Origin: Nocardia tenerifensis NBRC 101015
GTDB lineage: Bacteria > Actinomycetota > Actinomycetes > Mycobacteriales > Mycobacteriaceae
Direction of reading: 5' to 3'
DNA: 58,974 bases
Assembly: GCF_000308715.1 (NCBI RefSeq)
Contig: NZ_BAGH01000608.1
Span: 1 to 58,974, forward strand
A program made the position numbers and the translations under genes. Below the pieces are notes generated by a model that saw only the letters and a list, made by a program, of their open reading frames with translations, did no database searches and was not told the origin of the DNA. Positions 1-8,444 of this stretch are shown here, piece after piece (position 1 is the first letter of the stretch; the number at the start of each line of letters is the position of its first letter).

Positions 1-205
1 AAACTGCCCTCGCGAGGGCCGTCGATGAAGGCCTGCCAGGTCGACGGTTTGCCATCCTCGATGAGGGGGTTCCTCGACTGATGACTGTGGGTCCGCGTGC
101 TGGTCGGGTGTACTGGTGGTCTGGTCGTGGGGCTTGGATCCGGCGCACCGCCAGTCATCCGACAACCGGATATAATCCTTCCAGGACCGGAGCACATGAG
201 GTGCA

Positions 206-293
206 GCGATTCGTCATCGCGCCAGTCCACCAGGGAGAGATCGGGGTTCGAGTCCCCGGCCGGCGCTCACCGTGCTCGTTCAATTGGCAGGAC
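206..293 (+). other. tRNA-like debris (canonical T-arm and D-arm pieces)
   Basis: Positions 242-258 form a perfect 5-bp T-stem around the canonical loop TTCGAGT, followed by a 7-nt acceptor-like strand (259-265). Positions 278-293 fit a D-arm: GTTC/GGAC stem (one G-U pair) around AATTGGCA with the invariant GG. The first piece would end about 2 nt before the second tRNA would start, which is the tight packing of phage-type tRNA arrays. A further T-loop-like stretch lies near 373-382. I cannot build a complete cloverleaf with a matching acceptor stem for either piece, so these are probably decayed tRNAs. I see no convincing gene in 1-325. The first 80 bases can be read as a partial minus-strand frame entering from outside the window, but I do not recognise it. 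Confidence 0.4.
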
Positions 294-325
294 GCTCCCG
301 CTCTACATGCAACGTAGACTGCCGC

Positions 326-2341
326 CTACAGGCGGTCCCAGCCCGTTGATGTCGGGCTGGTCAGATGGCCGAGGTTCAAACGCTTCCGCGTCCCGCTGCG
401 AAGTTTCGCCGCAATCGTCGTTTGTCGTTCTGCCAGATGGCTGATGACCTCGATCGCTGTCCAACCGGCTCGCTCGGGCGCAGAGTTGACTGCCGGCCCG
501 TACCAGTTACCTAGGAACTCCAGGGTCAAGTCAACGAGTGCACGTCCGGCGTGCACATCCAGCATGTCGGTCGAAGTTTTGAACCTTCCGTCGTGCAAGG
601 CCGTGTTGCGCAGTACATACAGCCAGCTGAGGTTCTCTTCGAACCGCTTCGCGTTGTCCTCGATCCACTCGGCCAGAGATGCAGGAGCAGCCAACATCGC
701 ACGCCAAGTCTGTAGCCGCACCCCGGTTTCCCCACCTAGGCAGTCGGCAAGGGCAGCTAAAGCGTCGGCGGCAGCTCGCAGTTCCGGCTCCGCACCGCAG
801 GGGGCAGCGAAAACATCCAGCCAGCGATCTGGATCTCGCAGCTTTCCGTCATCCTTGACACGCGTCCATGCATCCACCGCCGCACGATGCGACTCGACTT
901 CCAGCGCCCATTCCAACTTGGCACGCCGATCGAGTACAGCGACGCGGGCTGCCTTCGCATGCGCTTCTAGCGCTGCGGCTTTCGCGCCGACGGCGGCCAG
1001 AGCCGAGGCCTCCCATTTGCCGGACCTGTTCTCAGCGGAATCGAAGGCGTCTCGTGCCGCCCGCACGGTAGCTGCCACCTGAGTGCGCATCCTCTGATGC
1101 AGGTCCACAAGCTGCTGGCGAGTTGCCTGAAGGCCCAGCGCGCGGGCCAGCTTATTGCAGTCGCCGGGCTTCACCTCTAGCGCCTCGAGTGCAGCCCAGC
1201 ACAATCCTGCTGCCGTCATAGGAGCTTCGGTGACCCGGGCGATATGAGCGGTGCGCAAACTTTCGCGTAGTGCCGACGGCCAGTCGGTGGTCAGGGGCCG
1301 CACGAAGCCTGACCCTAGGACGGGCACGGTCAGGCGCAGCGCGCGGCCTGTATCTGGGTCGTAGGCGAGAGTTTCAGGGCGCATCCGGATTTCTGCGATC
1401 CGTTGCCCTGCCACGTACTGGTCGAGCGACTCCGATGCCTGCCGCCGACCGAGCGCCGCGGCACCGCCTAAGTCTCGGGTGCGGACGCTGAATGTCAACA
1501 GCATGTAGCCAGCAGCCTGGTCTCCCGACCAGTTGCGGCGCGTGGCGGATGCCGCCGCGGCAAGGCTCGCCAGCGCTTTCAGATCTGTCGTGAATCCGCC
1601 TGCACCTATCGCCGCCTCACCGGACGCGATTTCTACTGGGGCGGCTGCTAGGTCCATCAGGCTGGCCACCGAACCCAATGACGAGGCGCCTTCGACAACT
1701 ACGGCAATCCGGAAGTCCCGAACTTCCGGCAGCAGGATCGCCCGCAATCGGTCGACGCCAATCGGACCTTGGCTCAGCGCGGTGCGCACATCGTTGACCA
1801 ACTGCGGGTGCTGGCGATTCTCCATCATGCAAAGGGCGGCTACTTCCTGTGCCAACCTCCATGCGCTCGAACAAGGCATCCCCTGCCAGACCTTCAGGAA
1901 GTAGTCGACGAGAACGGTGCGCACTTTCGCCATATGTCCTGCCAACTGCACAGCAAAGACCGCGCAGTCCGACGGGGCCTTCAGACCTGTTTCCCCGCCG
2001 GCCGCAATGGTTCTCAGGAACTGAGTTGCGTCATCGAGCTCTTTCGCCGGGAACATCACACGCGTCGACTCGAACGCGGTCAATACTGAAGAAACCAACC
2101 GAAGCGACAGCCGTTCGAACGGCTGCGGAACCCTCCGGTCCGGTCGTGCCCGCGACTCCAACACAGAATGCACACGAGCGAGACCCGCGACTGCGGGCAG
2201 AGCAGAGACGACATGCCGGGTGAAGACAACGTCCGGATCGCACGCCGTCAACAGGGTCTCCAGCAAGACTTGTTGGTTGACGTCGAGTCGACCCGCTTCG
2301 CACAGCCGGATCCAGGCTGCTTGATCCCGCACCAGTGACAT
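326..2341 (-). CDS. Large protein with C-terminal HEPN-like Rx4H motif, candidate defence protein
   Basis: This 671-residue, mostly helical protein has no recognisable catalytic domain in its N-terminal 550 residues. Near the C-terminus the segment VLRNTALHDG places R578 and H583 in an Rx4H arrangement, the signature of HEPN ribonuclease/ApeA-like domains, on a helix followed by a second predicted helix. HEPN proteins commonly act as RNA-cleaving toxins or abortive-infection effectors; that role here is inferred from the motif and from context. It is the last gene of a minus-strand series after the HEPN-like 2512-3756 gene (170 bp apart) and the HNH nuclease 3839-4846. The start at 2341 (MSLVRDQ) is the only good one near the frame opening. 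The motif is short, so the HEPN assignment needs structure-level confirmation. Confidence 0.6.
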   Translation of the reverse strand: MSLVRDQAAWIRLCEAGRLDVNQQVLLETLLTACDPDVVFTRHVVSALPAVAGLARVHSVLESRARPDRRVPQPFERLSLRLVSSVLTAFESTRVMFPAKELDDATQFLRTIAAGGETGLKAPSDCAVFAVQLAGHMAKVRTVLVDYFLKVWQGMPCSSAWRLAQEVAALCMMENRQHPQLVNDVRTALSQGPIGVDRLRAILLPEVRDFRIAVVVEGASSLGSVASLMDLAAAPVEIASGEAAIGAGGFTTDLKALASLAAAASATRRNWSGDQAAGYMLLTFSVRTRDLGGAAALGRRQASESLDQYVAGQRIAEIRMRPETLAYDPDTGRALRLTVPVLGSGFVRPLTTDWPSALRESLRTAHIARVTEAPMTAAGLCWAALEALEVKPGDCNKLARALGLQATRQQLVDLHQRMRTQVAATVRAARDAFDSAENRSGKWEASALAAVGAKAAALEAHAKAARVAVLDRRAKLEWALEVESHRAAVDAWTRVKDDGKLRDPDRWLDVFAAPCGAEPELRAAADALAALADCLGGETGVRLQTWRAMLAAPASLAEWIEDNAKRFEENLSWLYVLRNTALHDGRFKTSTDMLDVHAGRALVDLTLEFLGNWYGPAVNSAPERAGWTAIEVISHLAERQTTIAAKLRSGTRKRLNLGHLTSPTSTGWDRL

Positions 2342-2511
2342 GCCCCGACTCTATGCGCACCAACCCGACCCAACGGCGTCTTGAGCATTTCTCCATCAAA
2401 GGCCGTTAGCGTATGCGGCTTCCGCCTGGTTCTGCCGCGCTAGGAAGCACTTTGATACGCCAGATCCGGTGAATCATTGCCAGCAAGTGCTGTCCAGGAC
2501 ACAATGCCGCG

Positions 2512-3756
2512 TCAAGGAAAGAACTGTTGCGGGCTGCTCATGGCCAACCGCCACTCGGCCCCGTCCTCGCCCGGCATTCCAGCGAATCCATCGACGGTAT
2601 AAAGCACCATGCGGAATGTGATCCGGGTTTTCGTACCGTTCACCGTCGCATCGGCAACAACCTCGGCAGAGCTGGCTTGGGTGTACGAGACAGTGCAAAT
2701 CTGGAATGAACTCAAGTTGTACCGCTGATATAGTTCACGAGCTTGGAAAGCACCAGCTTTCCTCCCGCTCACCCCACGCCCTTCCGGCTGCATGAACGGC
2801 ACCACCAACGCCCACCGCCCGTGTTGCCAGGCGTCGAGAAACTGCGTCGTGCGTGCCACGAGTTCATCGGTATCGAAGCCGGAGTCACCCGCAGCGATCT
2901 GCGATGGCTGGAAGTCATCCTTGTATTGCCGGTAGCGCTTTTGGCGCTCTAACGCAGACAGCACTTCGCCCCAAGATGGTTTCGACTCAACGGGTTTCGA
3001 CGCTTTCGCGGTTGCAACCGACCAATCAGCGACTGCGAACAGCATGTTCCATGCTTTCGTCGCAACCACGACGTTGTTGAAATTAACGACCGATCCGTGC
3101 ACGATCCCGTGCCGGAACAGATCGAACACCTCGTGATCGATCCGCTTCTTGAAGGTCTTCCCGAACGTCTTCAAAACATGAGTGAGCCCCAGATGATGAC
3201 CGACAATGCTGTCCCACACCGTCATACCCTCAGGGTCGCGAGATACCAGCCCCTTCCGGACGTCCGGCTCAAAGTCGTTGACGAACCCGTCCATCACAGC
3301 AATCAAATGCAAAGCACAGCTGTCGAATTGGCCAGCATGGTAGTGCTCGCGCGCTCTCTCGACTTGGTGCCAGCGATGCTTCATCCCGTCCAACTTCCGG
3401 ATCTGCGATAGCCACCACTGGGTGATCTCCTCATCGCGGTAGAGGTCGATCAGGCGTTCCTCCGCGGAGGCGGCATCGGAGGTTTCAGACAACAGTGCTT
3501 CCACCCGATCCAGGCTGAGGGAGTCGTGGAACACCCAGTTACGGGCGCCCAGGCATTCGTAGAACTGGTCAACGACCACGACCAGTCGCTCCAATTCCTG
3601 TTCGGCTCGCAGAAGCTGGGCACGCTGGTCACGAACCACGAATCGTGTGACAACCTTCCCCACCTTGATCTTTCGGGACAGTTCCAGGTAGGTAGGAAGA
3701 TCCCGCGCTGATCCGTAGGGCCGCAGATCACTCGCTCCAGGTGGCGTCGCTGACAT
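2512..3756 (-). CDS. HEPN-like protein with two Rx4H motifs, unknown function
   Basis: The protein has 414 residues. Two separate segments match the HEPN Rx4H signature: ARNWVFHDS (R72-H77) and FRHGIVHGS (R215-H220). Each sits in a helical context, and the second strongly resembles ApeA/RiboL-PSP-HEPN type sequences. The C-terminal third (about 290-414) is more beta-like and unrecognised; it may be a separate NTF2-like or sensor domain, judging from its alternating hydrophobic pattern. The gene lies 82 bp downstream of the HNH nuclease and on the same strand, so co-transcription is plausible. Base composition here is visibly less GC-rich than in the mevalonate region, consistent with horizontal acquisition. 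Function is inferred only as a possible RNase or scaffold in a phage-defence locus. Confidence 0.6.
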   Translation of the reverse strand: MSATPPGASDLRPYGSARDLPTYLELSRKIKVGKVVTRFVVRDQRAQLLRAEQELERLVVVVDQFYECLGARNWVFHDSLSLDRVEALLSETSDAASAEERLIDLYRDEEITQWWLSQIRKLDGMKHRWHQVERAREHYHAGQFDSCALHLIAVMDGFVNDFEPDVRKGLVSRDPEGMTVWDSIVGHHLGLTHVLKTFGKTFKKRIDHEVFDLFRHGIVHGSVVNFNNVVVATKAWNMLFAVADWSVATAKASKPVESKPSWGEVLSALERQKRYRQYKDDFQPSQIAAGDSGFDTDELVARTTQFLDAWQHGRWALVVPFMQPEGRGVSGRKAGAFQARELYQRYNLSSFQICTVSYTQASSAEVVADATVNGTKTRITFRMVLYTVDGFAGMPGEDGAEWRLAMSSPQQFFP

Positions 3757-3838
3757 AGCTCGATTCTATTACTGCAAACCCATGGGCGGCCACACGTTTT
3801 TGTACCTATCAGGTCGATTTCATGCAGCGATAGACACC

Positions 3839-4846
3839 TTACTTCGGCAGCAATCGCCAACGCTCAGGCTTCTTCCACATCGCTTCACAGAAACCCTCTA
3901 TACACTTACCCTTGTCCGGATCATCGATAATCCGGAAAGCCCACGGACCTTGGAAGTCATATCCGTCATTTACTGCGGAATCAGCCACCAGCCTGGTGTC
4001 GAAGATAAGAGTGTGGAGCTTACGAGGTCCAGTGCCGTAGCCACCGCGCCATTCGGGTAGTTCCAGGTCAGGACGATAGCCGTGCTTAGTAATTTTTCCT
4101 TTTTCGTCGATGGTGACACGGATACCGTAAGGCGGTCGAACGTGGCCCGGCATGAGAGTGAATGTCATCCGGCGAGCAGTGTATTCGTTGATTTCGTCGG
4201 CAGGGTCAAATCCGAGTCTCCACCAAGTGTTTTCAGCGGAGACCCCGGTGCCATCGAGCGCAACCTCGAACATCTGCTCAAGGTCGAGGAGGAGCATGTC
4301 GAAACCTTCTGGGACGGAGTAGCCCTCCTCCTCCTCCTCTCCGCTCCGGCTGACAACGAACTCCTTCTTGACCGGATACGCAGTCAACACAACATCACCC
4401 TCGGCGATCTGGATCGCCTCAGCTAGACGAGATCGAGCAGATTGAACCAGTTCGTTTGCGGCGTCATCGACTTGGGCGGGACGACTGTCAGCGGCAAGCT
4501 CGCCGAACTTGGCATGGGCCCATCGCTCATGCTCGGCCTTTAGCTGTCGAAGGTGATCGACTGTATAGGTAATGGGCTGGTCGTCGACTTGTTTGTGGTG
4601 CACCTTGCACAGGAGGATGAGGTTTTCATACTTGTCGAGGTCCGAGCTATTGATCAGCCCTGCCCTGGGTCCCCCTTTGGACCGTGCAACGATGTGCGCC
4701 TCGTCCCCAACGACCGACTCGCGGTCACCCTTGGTCCCGCCCAGGATCAGAGTCGTCTTGCAGACCGCACAGGAGTTATGGGCGCGAGCCCACAGGATCT
4801 TTCGATCTCGATCTTCGATCGCCACACTCGAAGTGTCGCAAACCAT
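3839..4846 (-). CDS. HNH endonuclease-domain protein
   Basis: The N-terminal 90 residues form an HNH (beta-beta-alpha-metal) nuclease. C26xxC29 and C80xxH83 make a structural zinc site, H51 in DEAHIVARS is the metal/general-base histidine, and N75 and H84 in YENLILLCKVHH complete the motif. Residues 95-150 are helical and charged. The C-terminal half (about 150-335) is an unrecognised domain that could give target specificity. HNH nucleases of this form cut DNA in restriction, Septu/Gabija-like or homing contexts. It is the first gene of the minus-strand trio and has a 7-bp inverted repeat 10 bp upstream of its start. Composition is lower in GC than in most neighbours. The nuclease assignment is firm; a defence role is inferred. 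Confidence 0.85.
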   Translation of the reverse strand: MVCDTSSVAIEDRDRKILWARAHNSCAVCKTTLILGGTKGDRESVVGDEAHIVARSKGGPRAGLINSSDLDKYENLILLCKVHHKQVDDQPITYTVDHLRQLKAEHERWAHAKFGELAADSRPAQVDDAANELVQSARSRLAEAIQIAEGDVVLTAYPVKKEFVVSRSGEEEEEGYSVPEGFDMLLLDLEQMFEVALDGTGVSAENTWWRLGFDPADEINEYTARRMTFTLMPGHVRPPYGIRVTIDEKGKITKHGYRPDLELPEWRGGYGTGPRKLHTLIFDTRLVADSAVNDGYDFQGPWAFRIIDDPDKGKCIEGFCEAMWKKPERWRLLPK

Positions 4847-4855
4847 TCAGCGACA

Positions 4856-4872
4856 TCGCGACTGTGTCGCGA
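4856..4872. promoter_or_regulatory. Inverted repeat upstream of the HNH gene (candidate operator)
   Basis: TCGCGAC-TGT-GTCGCGA is a perfect 7-bp inverted repeat with a 3-nt spacer. It ends 10 bp before the ATG of the minus-strand HNH gene, a position suited to repressor binding over the promoter or leader. No linked regulator gene is obvious apart from the decayed AbrB-like gene on the other side. Confidence 0.45.
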
Positions 4873-5137
4873 TATTCGACCGACGGGCCTGGCCAGGCCG
4901 ACGGCGCCACTAGCTTCGAACCAACTCGCCTGTGCAAAACGCCGGCGACGACATGGTCCAATGCGCCGTCACTGTTAGCGCATCCGGCGGTACGGCTGAC
5001 CGCACCCTGGGCCGTGCTGTCGAGTGCCTCACCCCTGGAGGCAGCATTTGGCTCACCCCGTCACACCACAACCCCAGAACACACCCTCGCGCGGACAACA
5101 GCGCCACGCTGAACTGCAACGGCATCACCGCGGAAAA

Positions 5138-5575
5138 GTGCGTGCCGTGCTGGTCCCGCCGGCCATCCCACCCCTGACACCGATCGCCGAACTGATCGAA
5201 AACCTCCGTAGCGCACCAGCACCGGTCCGTGAACCGATCGACAGCAACATCGTCTACAGCATGTGCACCGTGGGCGATGCCGGACGCATCCACGACAAGC
5301 ACCTGCTGACGGCATTGGGCTGGAACATCGGCACCCGACTCGACATCGGCTGCGACCCCGACAGCGTCGTGATCGTGCACCCCACCGAGCACGGCCATAC
5401 GCACATGAGCACAGCCCACCAGTTCCGTATCCCGTTCCGGCAGCGCCGCATCACGGACCTCAACGTCGGCGACAAAGTCCTGCTCGTCGCCCACCCCAAC
5501 GAATAACAACTCCTTATTTACCCGCCACCGGCACTACACGCCCGCTTCGGCCAGCCACGAAACCCGGCGTCATAG
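5138..5575 (+). pseudogene. AbrB/SpoVT-like DNA-binding protein with premature stop
   Basis: The reading frame encodes a short Pro-rich N-terminal arm and then a swapped-hairpin AbrB-like region (LTALGWNIGTRLDI ... DLNVGDKVLLVAHP). This type of protein is known immediately upstream of a family of actinobacterial tyrosine integrases, exactly as here. The GTG at 5138 gives the usual N-terminal length; upstream in-frame codons look non-coding. The frame is interrupted by TAA at 5504-5506, directly after HPNE. Translation in the same frame would continue with QLLIYPPPALHARF to a TAG at 5573-5575, 3 nt before the integrase ATG. That tail matches the family's usual C-terminus, so the TAA looks like a nonsense mutation. 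The DNA-binding core could still be made. Confidence 0.65.
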
Positions 5576-5578
5576 AAG

Positions 5579-6733
5579 ATGACCATGCCCGTCCGCACCG
5601 TCGCGGACCCCGCAACCATCGCCGCCACCCGAATCCTGTTGTCCCAGATCGGCATCACCCCCGCCGACATGCTCACCGACACCGGATCGGTGCCCACTTT
5701 CGGTGAGGCGATCCCGGAAACTCCGCACCACCCTCACCCCAGGCACCCTGCGCACCTACAACACCCACCTGCGCTGGCTCGAAAACACCTGGCCCACCGG
5801 CGATTGGACGAAATCTCCACAGCCGAACTCGACCACCGAGCACGACACGTCCAAGCCAACATCCGCACCAACCGCGCCACCCGCAACGGCGCCAGCGCCC
5901 GCCAACACTTCATCAGCGCCGCACGCTGCCTCTACCGCTACGCCGAAGACAACAACTGGATCCACCCCACCGCATACCCCGCCCGCAACCTCACCATCCC
6001 GGTGCGGCCGGCCTCACAGCGGCAAGCCATCCCCTCCCCCAAACTCGCCGAGATCTACCACATCACCTCGATCACCGGCGACGACCGCGAACTCGACACC
6101 CTGCTACTGAGACTGCACATCGAAACCGCCTGCCGCCGCAGCGGAGCTTTGAACCTGCGACCATGCGACCTCGACCCCCACAACTGCCTAATCCTGCTCC
6201 GGGAAAAGAACGGCATCGACCGCTGGCAACCCGTCTCCCCCACCCTCATGGCCCACCTCCAACACCACGCACGACAACGCCACAGCCCATCCGAGGGTCA
6301 ACTCCTGCGCTACCACAACGGCAAACCCATCACACGACGCCGATACGACCACCTCTGGCACCGCATCGGCACCCACCTCCCGTGGGTCGCAGCCCAACAC
6401 ATCACCACCCACTGGCTCCGCCACACCACCCTCACCTGGGTCGAACGCGCCTACGGCTACGCCACCGCCCGCGCCTACGCCGGCCACCACACCCGGACCC
6501 ACGGCACCACCGCCACCTACGTCAAAGCCGACCTCTACGAAATCGCCACCGCCCTAGCAACACCCGAAAACCACACCGCCACACCACTCACACCACCAGC
6601 AACCAGATCGATCCTCACAAAAACCACTACAGCACAACAACATAAGCCAAAACTGGAAGCCAGCCCTGGCTATGTGCTACGCTTCAGCGACGTTAATGTA
6701 CCGCCCTTGAACACATTCCGACGTCAACAGTGA
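5579..6733 (+). pseudogene. Tyrosine site-specific integrase with two compensating frameshifts
   Basis: The catalytic domain is intact: Arg in ETACRRSGALNLRP, the HxxR box in THWLRHTTL, a later His in YAGHH and the Tyr in ATYVKA, as in phage integrase family recombinases. The core-binding part is damaged. From about 5715 to 5808 the family-like sequence (KLRTTLTPGTLRTYNTHLRW) is found in another frame, while the main frame reads a His/Pro-rich stretch; both flanks are in the main frame. So one indel near 5715 and a second near 5808 cancel each other and scramble about 30 residues of the SAM-like fold. The protein can be full length (384 aa) but is probably inactive or impaired. It follows the AbrB-like relic by 3 nt and ends 8 bp before a tRNA-like 3' end. 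Confidence 0.75.
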
Positions 6734-6740
6734 CGCGACC

Positions 6741-6767
6741 GCGGGTTCAAGTCCCCTCTCGCGCACA
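6741..6767 (+). other. tRNA 3'-end-like sequence, candidate attachment site
   Basis: GGGTTCAAGTCCC (6743-6755) is a T-arm core with loop TTCAAGT, followed by an acceptor-like strand TCTCGCGCA. It starts 8 bp after the integrase stop codon, where an att site made of a tRNA 3' end is expected for tyrosine integrases. The outer T-stem pairs are imperfect and there is no 5' tRNA half immediately upstream, as expected for an attachment remnant. A D-arm-like TAGCTCA at 6801-6807 may be related debris. Confidence 0.45.
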
Positions 6768-7114
6768 GCTTTGCGGCGGCATGGCGCAGCTGCGGTCGGG
6801 TAGCTCAACGAGCAGCTGCCATCCGCGCTGAACAGCGAAAATGCCGCGACTCCGCTTTTCGGCCGCTCAGTCGAAGATCGCCGAGAACTTGCCGAGCCCG
6901 CCCCGCCCACTCCCCCACACCCGCGCCGGCACCCATCCAGCAGAAACGAATGCACGACCAAGGACCGACTGACCAGGTTGTCCGGTTAGCTGAGGACGCT
7001 TTCCTCCACGGCGTGTCGCCGCCCAGCGATGGCAGCGAATCGATGACAAGCAGGTACCGACCGTACTAAGGTGCCACCCCTCTGTTCGCCTGGAAGTAGC
7101 CACTACGGAAGACG
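6768..7114. other. Intergenic stretch without a recognisable gene
   Basis: No frame here gives a recognisable protein on either strand. Apart from the D-arm-like TAGCTCA near 6801 I see no organised element. It probably marks the junction between the integrated island and the older chromosome. Confidence 0.4.
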
Positions 7115-7447
7115 GTGCCCGCCTGCTTTTTTCGGGTGAGCACGGCAACATCGTCGTCACCAGCAGCGGTCATGACCCTCGCCGCCGAGATCGGCGTGGA
7201 TCGCTCGGTGACCAGTCGCCATGCGACCCGCCTGGAACGGGCCGGGTTGCTCTGGCGCGCACCCGATCCTGGTGATGCCCGGGCGACGCTGCTCGGACTG
7301 ACCGATCACGGGCAGCGCGCGGTCGAGCTCATGCGCGAGCGCCTGGCCGGTCGTCTCGACCGGCACCTGGCCGCCTGGCCCGAGGATCAGGCCCGCGCCT
7401 TCGCGACCGCGCTGACCCGATTCGTCCGAGAAGAACCCTTCGACTGA
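7115..7447 (+). pseudogene. MarR-family regulator, N-terminally truncated
   Basis: The segment LAAEIGVDRSVTSRHATRLE is a MarR recognition helix and the following RRAPDP-like wing (LLWRAPDPGDARATLLGLT) and dimerisation helices are normal to the C-terminus. The first helices of a MarR monomer (about 40-50 residues) are missing; in their place is a Ser/Thr-rich stretch with no family resemblance. At 110 aa it is shorter than the usual 140-160. It is therefore most likely a 5'-deleted relic, though a GTG at 7136 could give a truncated product. No coherent operon partner remains. Confidence 0.6.
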
Positions 7448-7648
7448 AACCTGCGGTCACCGACCTCGCCGAGATGCTGTCCGCGCCACTGGCATCGAAG
7501 CCGCCACCAGCGCGCGACCGGCGTCGGTGTGCAGCGAATACAAGTTCTGTGGCGGCCGGGACAGGTCCCTGCCACCACCCAATACTCTGCCCACAGTTCG
7601 GCTGGGTGTCACCGAACCACAGCCGCTCGGATACGAAGGAGGATCGTC

Positions 7649-8435
7649 ATGGCCATGCACGTATCGAGGACCGGTATCTCGGCAGCCGTCGCCCTCGCCG
7701 GGTGGGGGATCATGCTCGCCCCGACCGGTGCGCCACAACCGGTTTCGAGGCTGGGCAGCTGGTAGCGCGCCGCTTGGCTGCACGGCGCGGCGACCAGCGC
7801 CGGAGTTTTCCCGGAAGTGGCCGGTCGACGAATACTGGTGGTCGACGTCGAAGACGCGTTCTCGGCGATGATCGCTCATCAACTGCGTTCGCTCGGCGCG
7901 CAGGTCCGCGTCTGTCGCGTGGACGATCGGTATCCGGCCGACGCCGCCGACCTCGTCGTGATGGGGCCGGGGCCCCGGCGACCCACTCGATATCGGCGAT
8001 CCGCGCATCGCGCGGCTGCATCGGTGGATCGACGGACTACTGACCGACGGTCGGCCCTTTCTGGCCGTATGCCTGAGCCATCAGGTCGTCGGTCATCGAC
8101 TCGGACTGCGGCTGCCGCGGCGAGAGGTGCCCAATCAGGGGGTACAAAAGGAGATCGATCTGTTCGGTCACCGCGAATGCGTCGGGTTCTACAACAGTTT
8201 CTCGCTGCGCAGCGCCGCTGACCAAGTGCTTGCGGCCGGCATCGGGCCGGTGGAGATCTGCCGGGACGTCTCTGGCGAGGTACACGGTTTGCGCGGACCG
8301 TTTTTCGCGACCATTCAATTCCACGCCGAGTCGGTACTCACCCGCGACGGAGTTCGCATACTCGGCCGTTTGCTGACCGACATCCTCGCCCACCACACCT
8401 CGTACGCGATGGCGCAGGAGCTGCCGATCACGTAG
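7649..8435 (+). pseudogene. Relic of PhzE-type glutamine amidotransferase (class I GATase)
   Basis: From 7817 the frame encodes RRILVVDVEDAFSAMIAHQL, typical of the GATase half of PhzE-like 2-amino-2-deoxyisochorismate synthases. After DLVVMGPGP (about 7975) one extra C in a C-run shifts the frame. The continuation in the next frame gives GDPLDIGDPRIARLH, the nucleophile elbow AVCLSHQ, the NQGVQKEIDLFG segment and QFHAES with the catalytic His/Glu, ending at 8435. The chorismate-binding half that normally precedes it is absent. Upstream, a short signal-like frame (7649-7765, MAMHVSRTG) ends in a stop in the same frame as the GATase. Intact PhzE feeds phenazine or related anthranilate-type biosynthesis; this copy is broken and no other phenazine genes are present. 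Confidence 0.7.
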
Positions 8436-8444
8436 TCGAGGCGA

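Noticed and set aside
80..270. A complete tRNA (class II or intron-containing) at the left end
   Set aside because: The T-arm is perfect, but no 5' acceptor strand complementary to GCCGGCG lies at the right distance and the anticodon loop does not fit any isotype.
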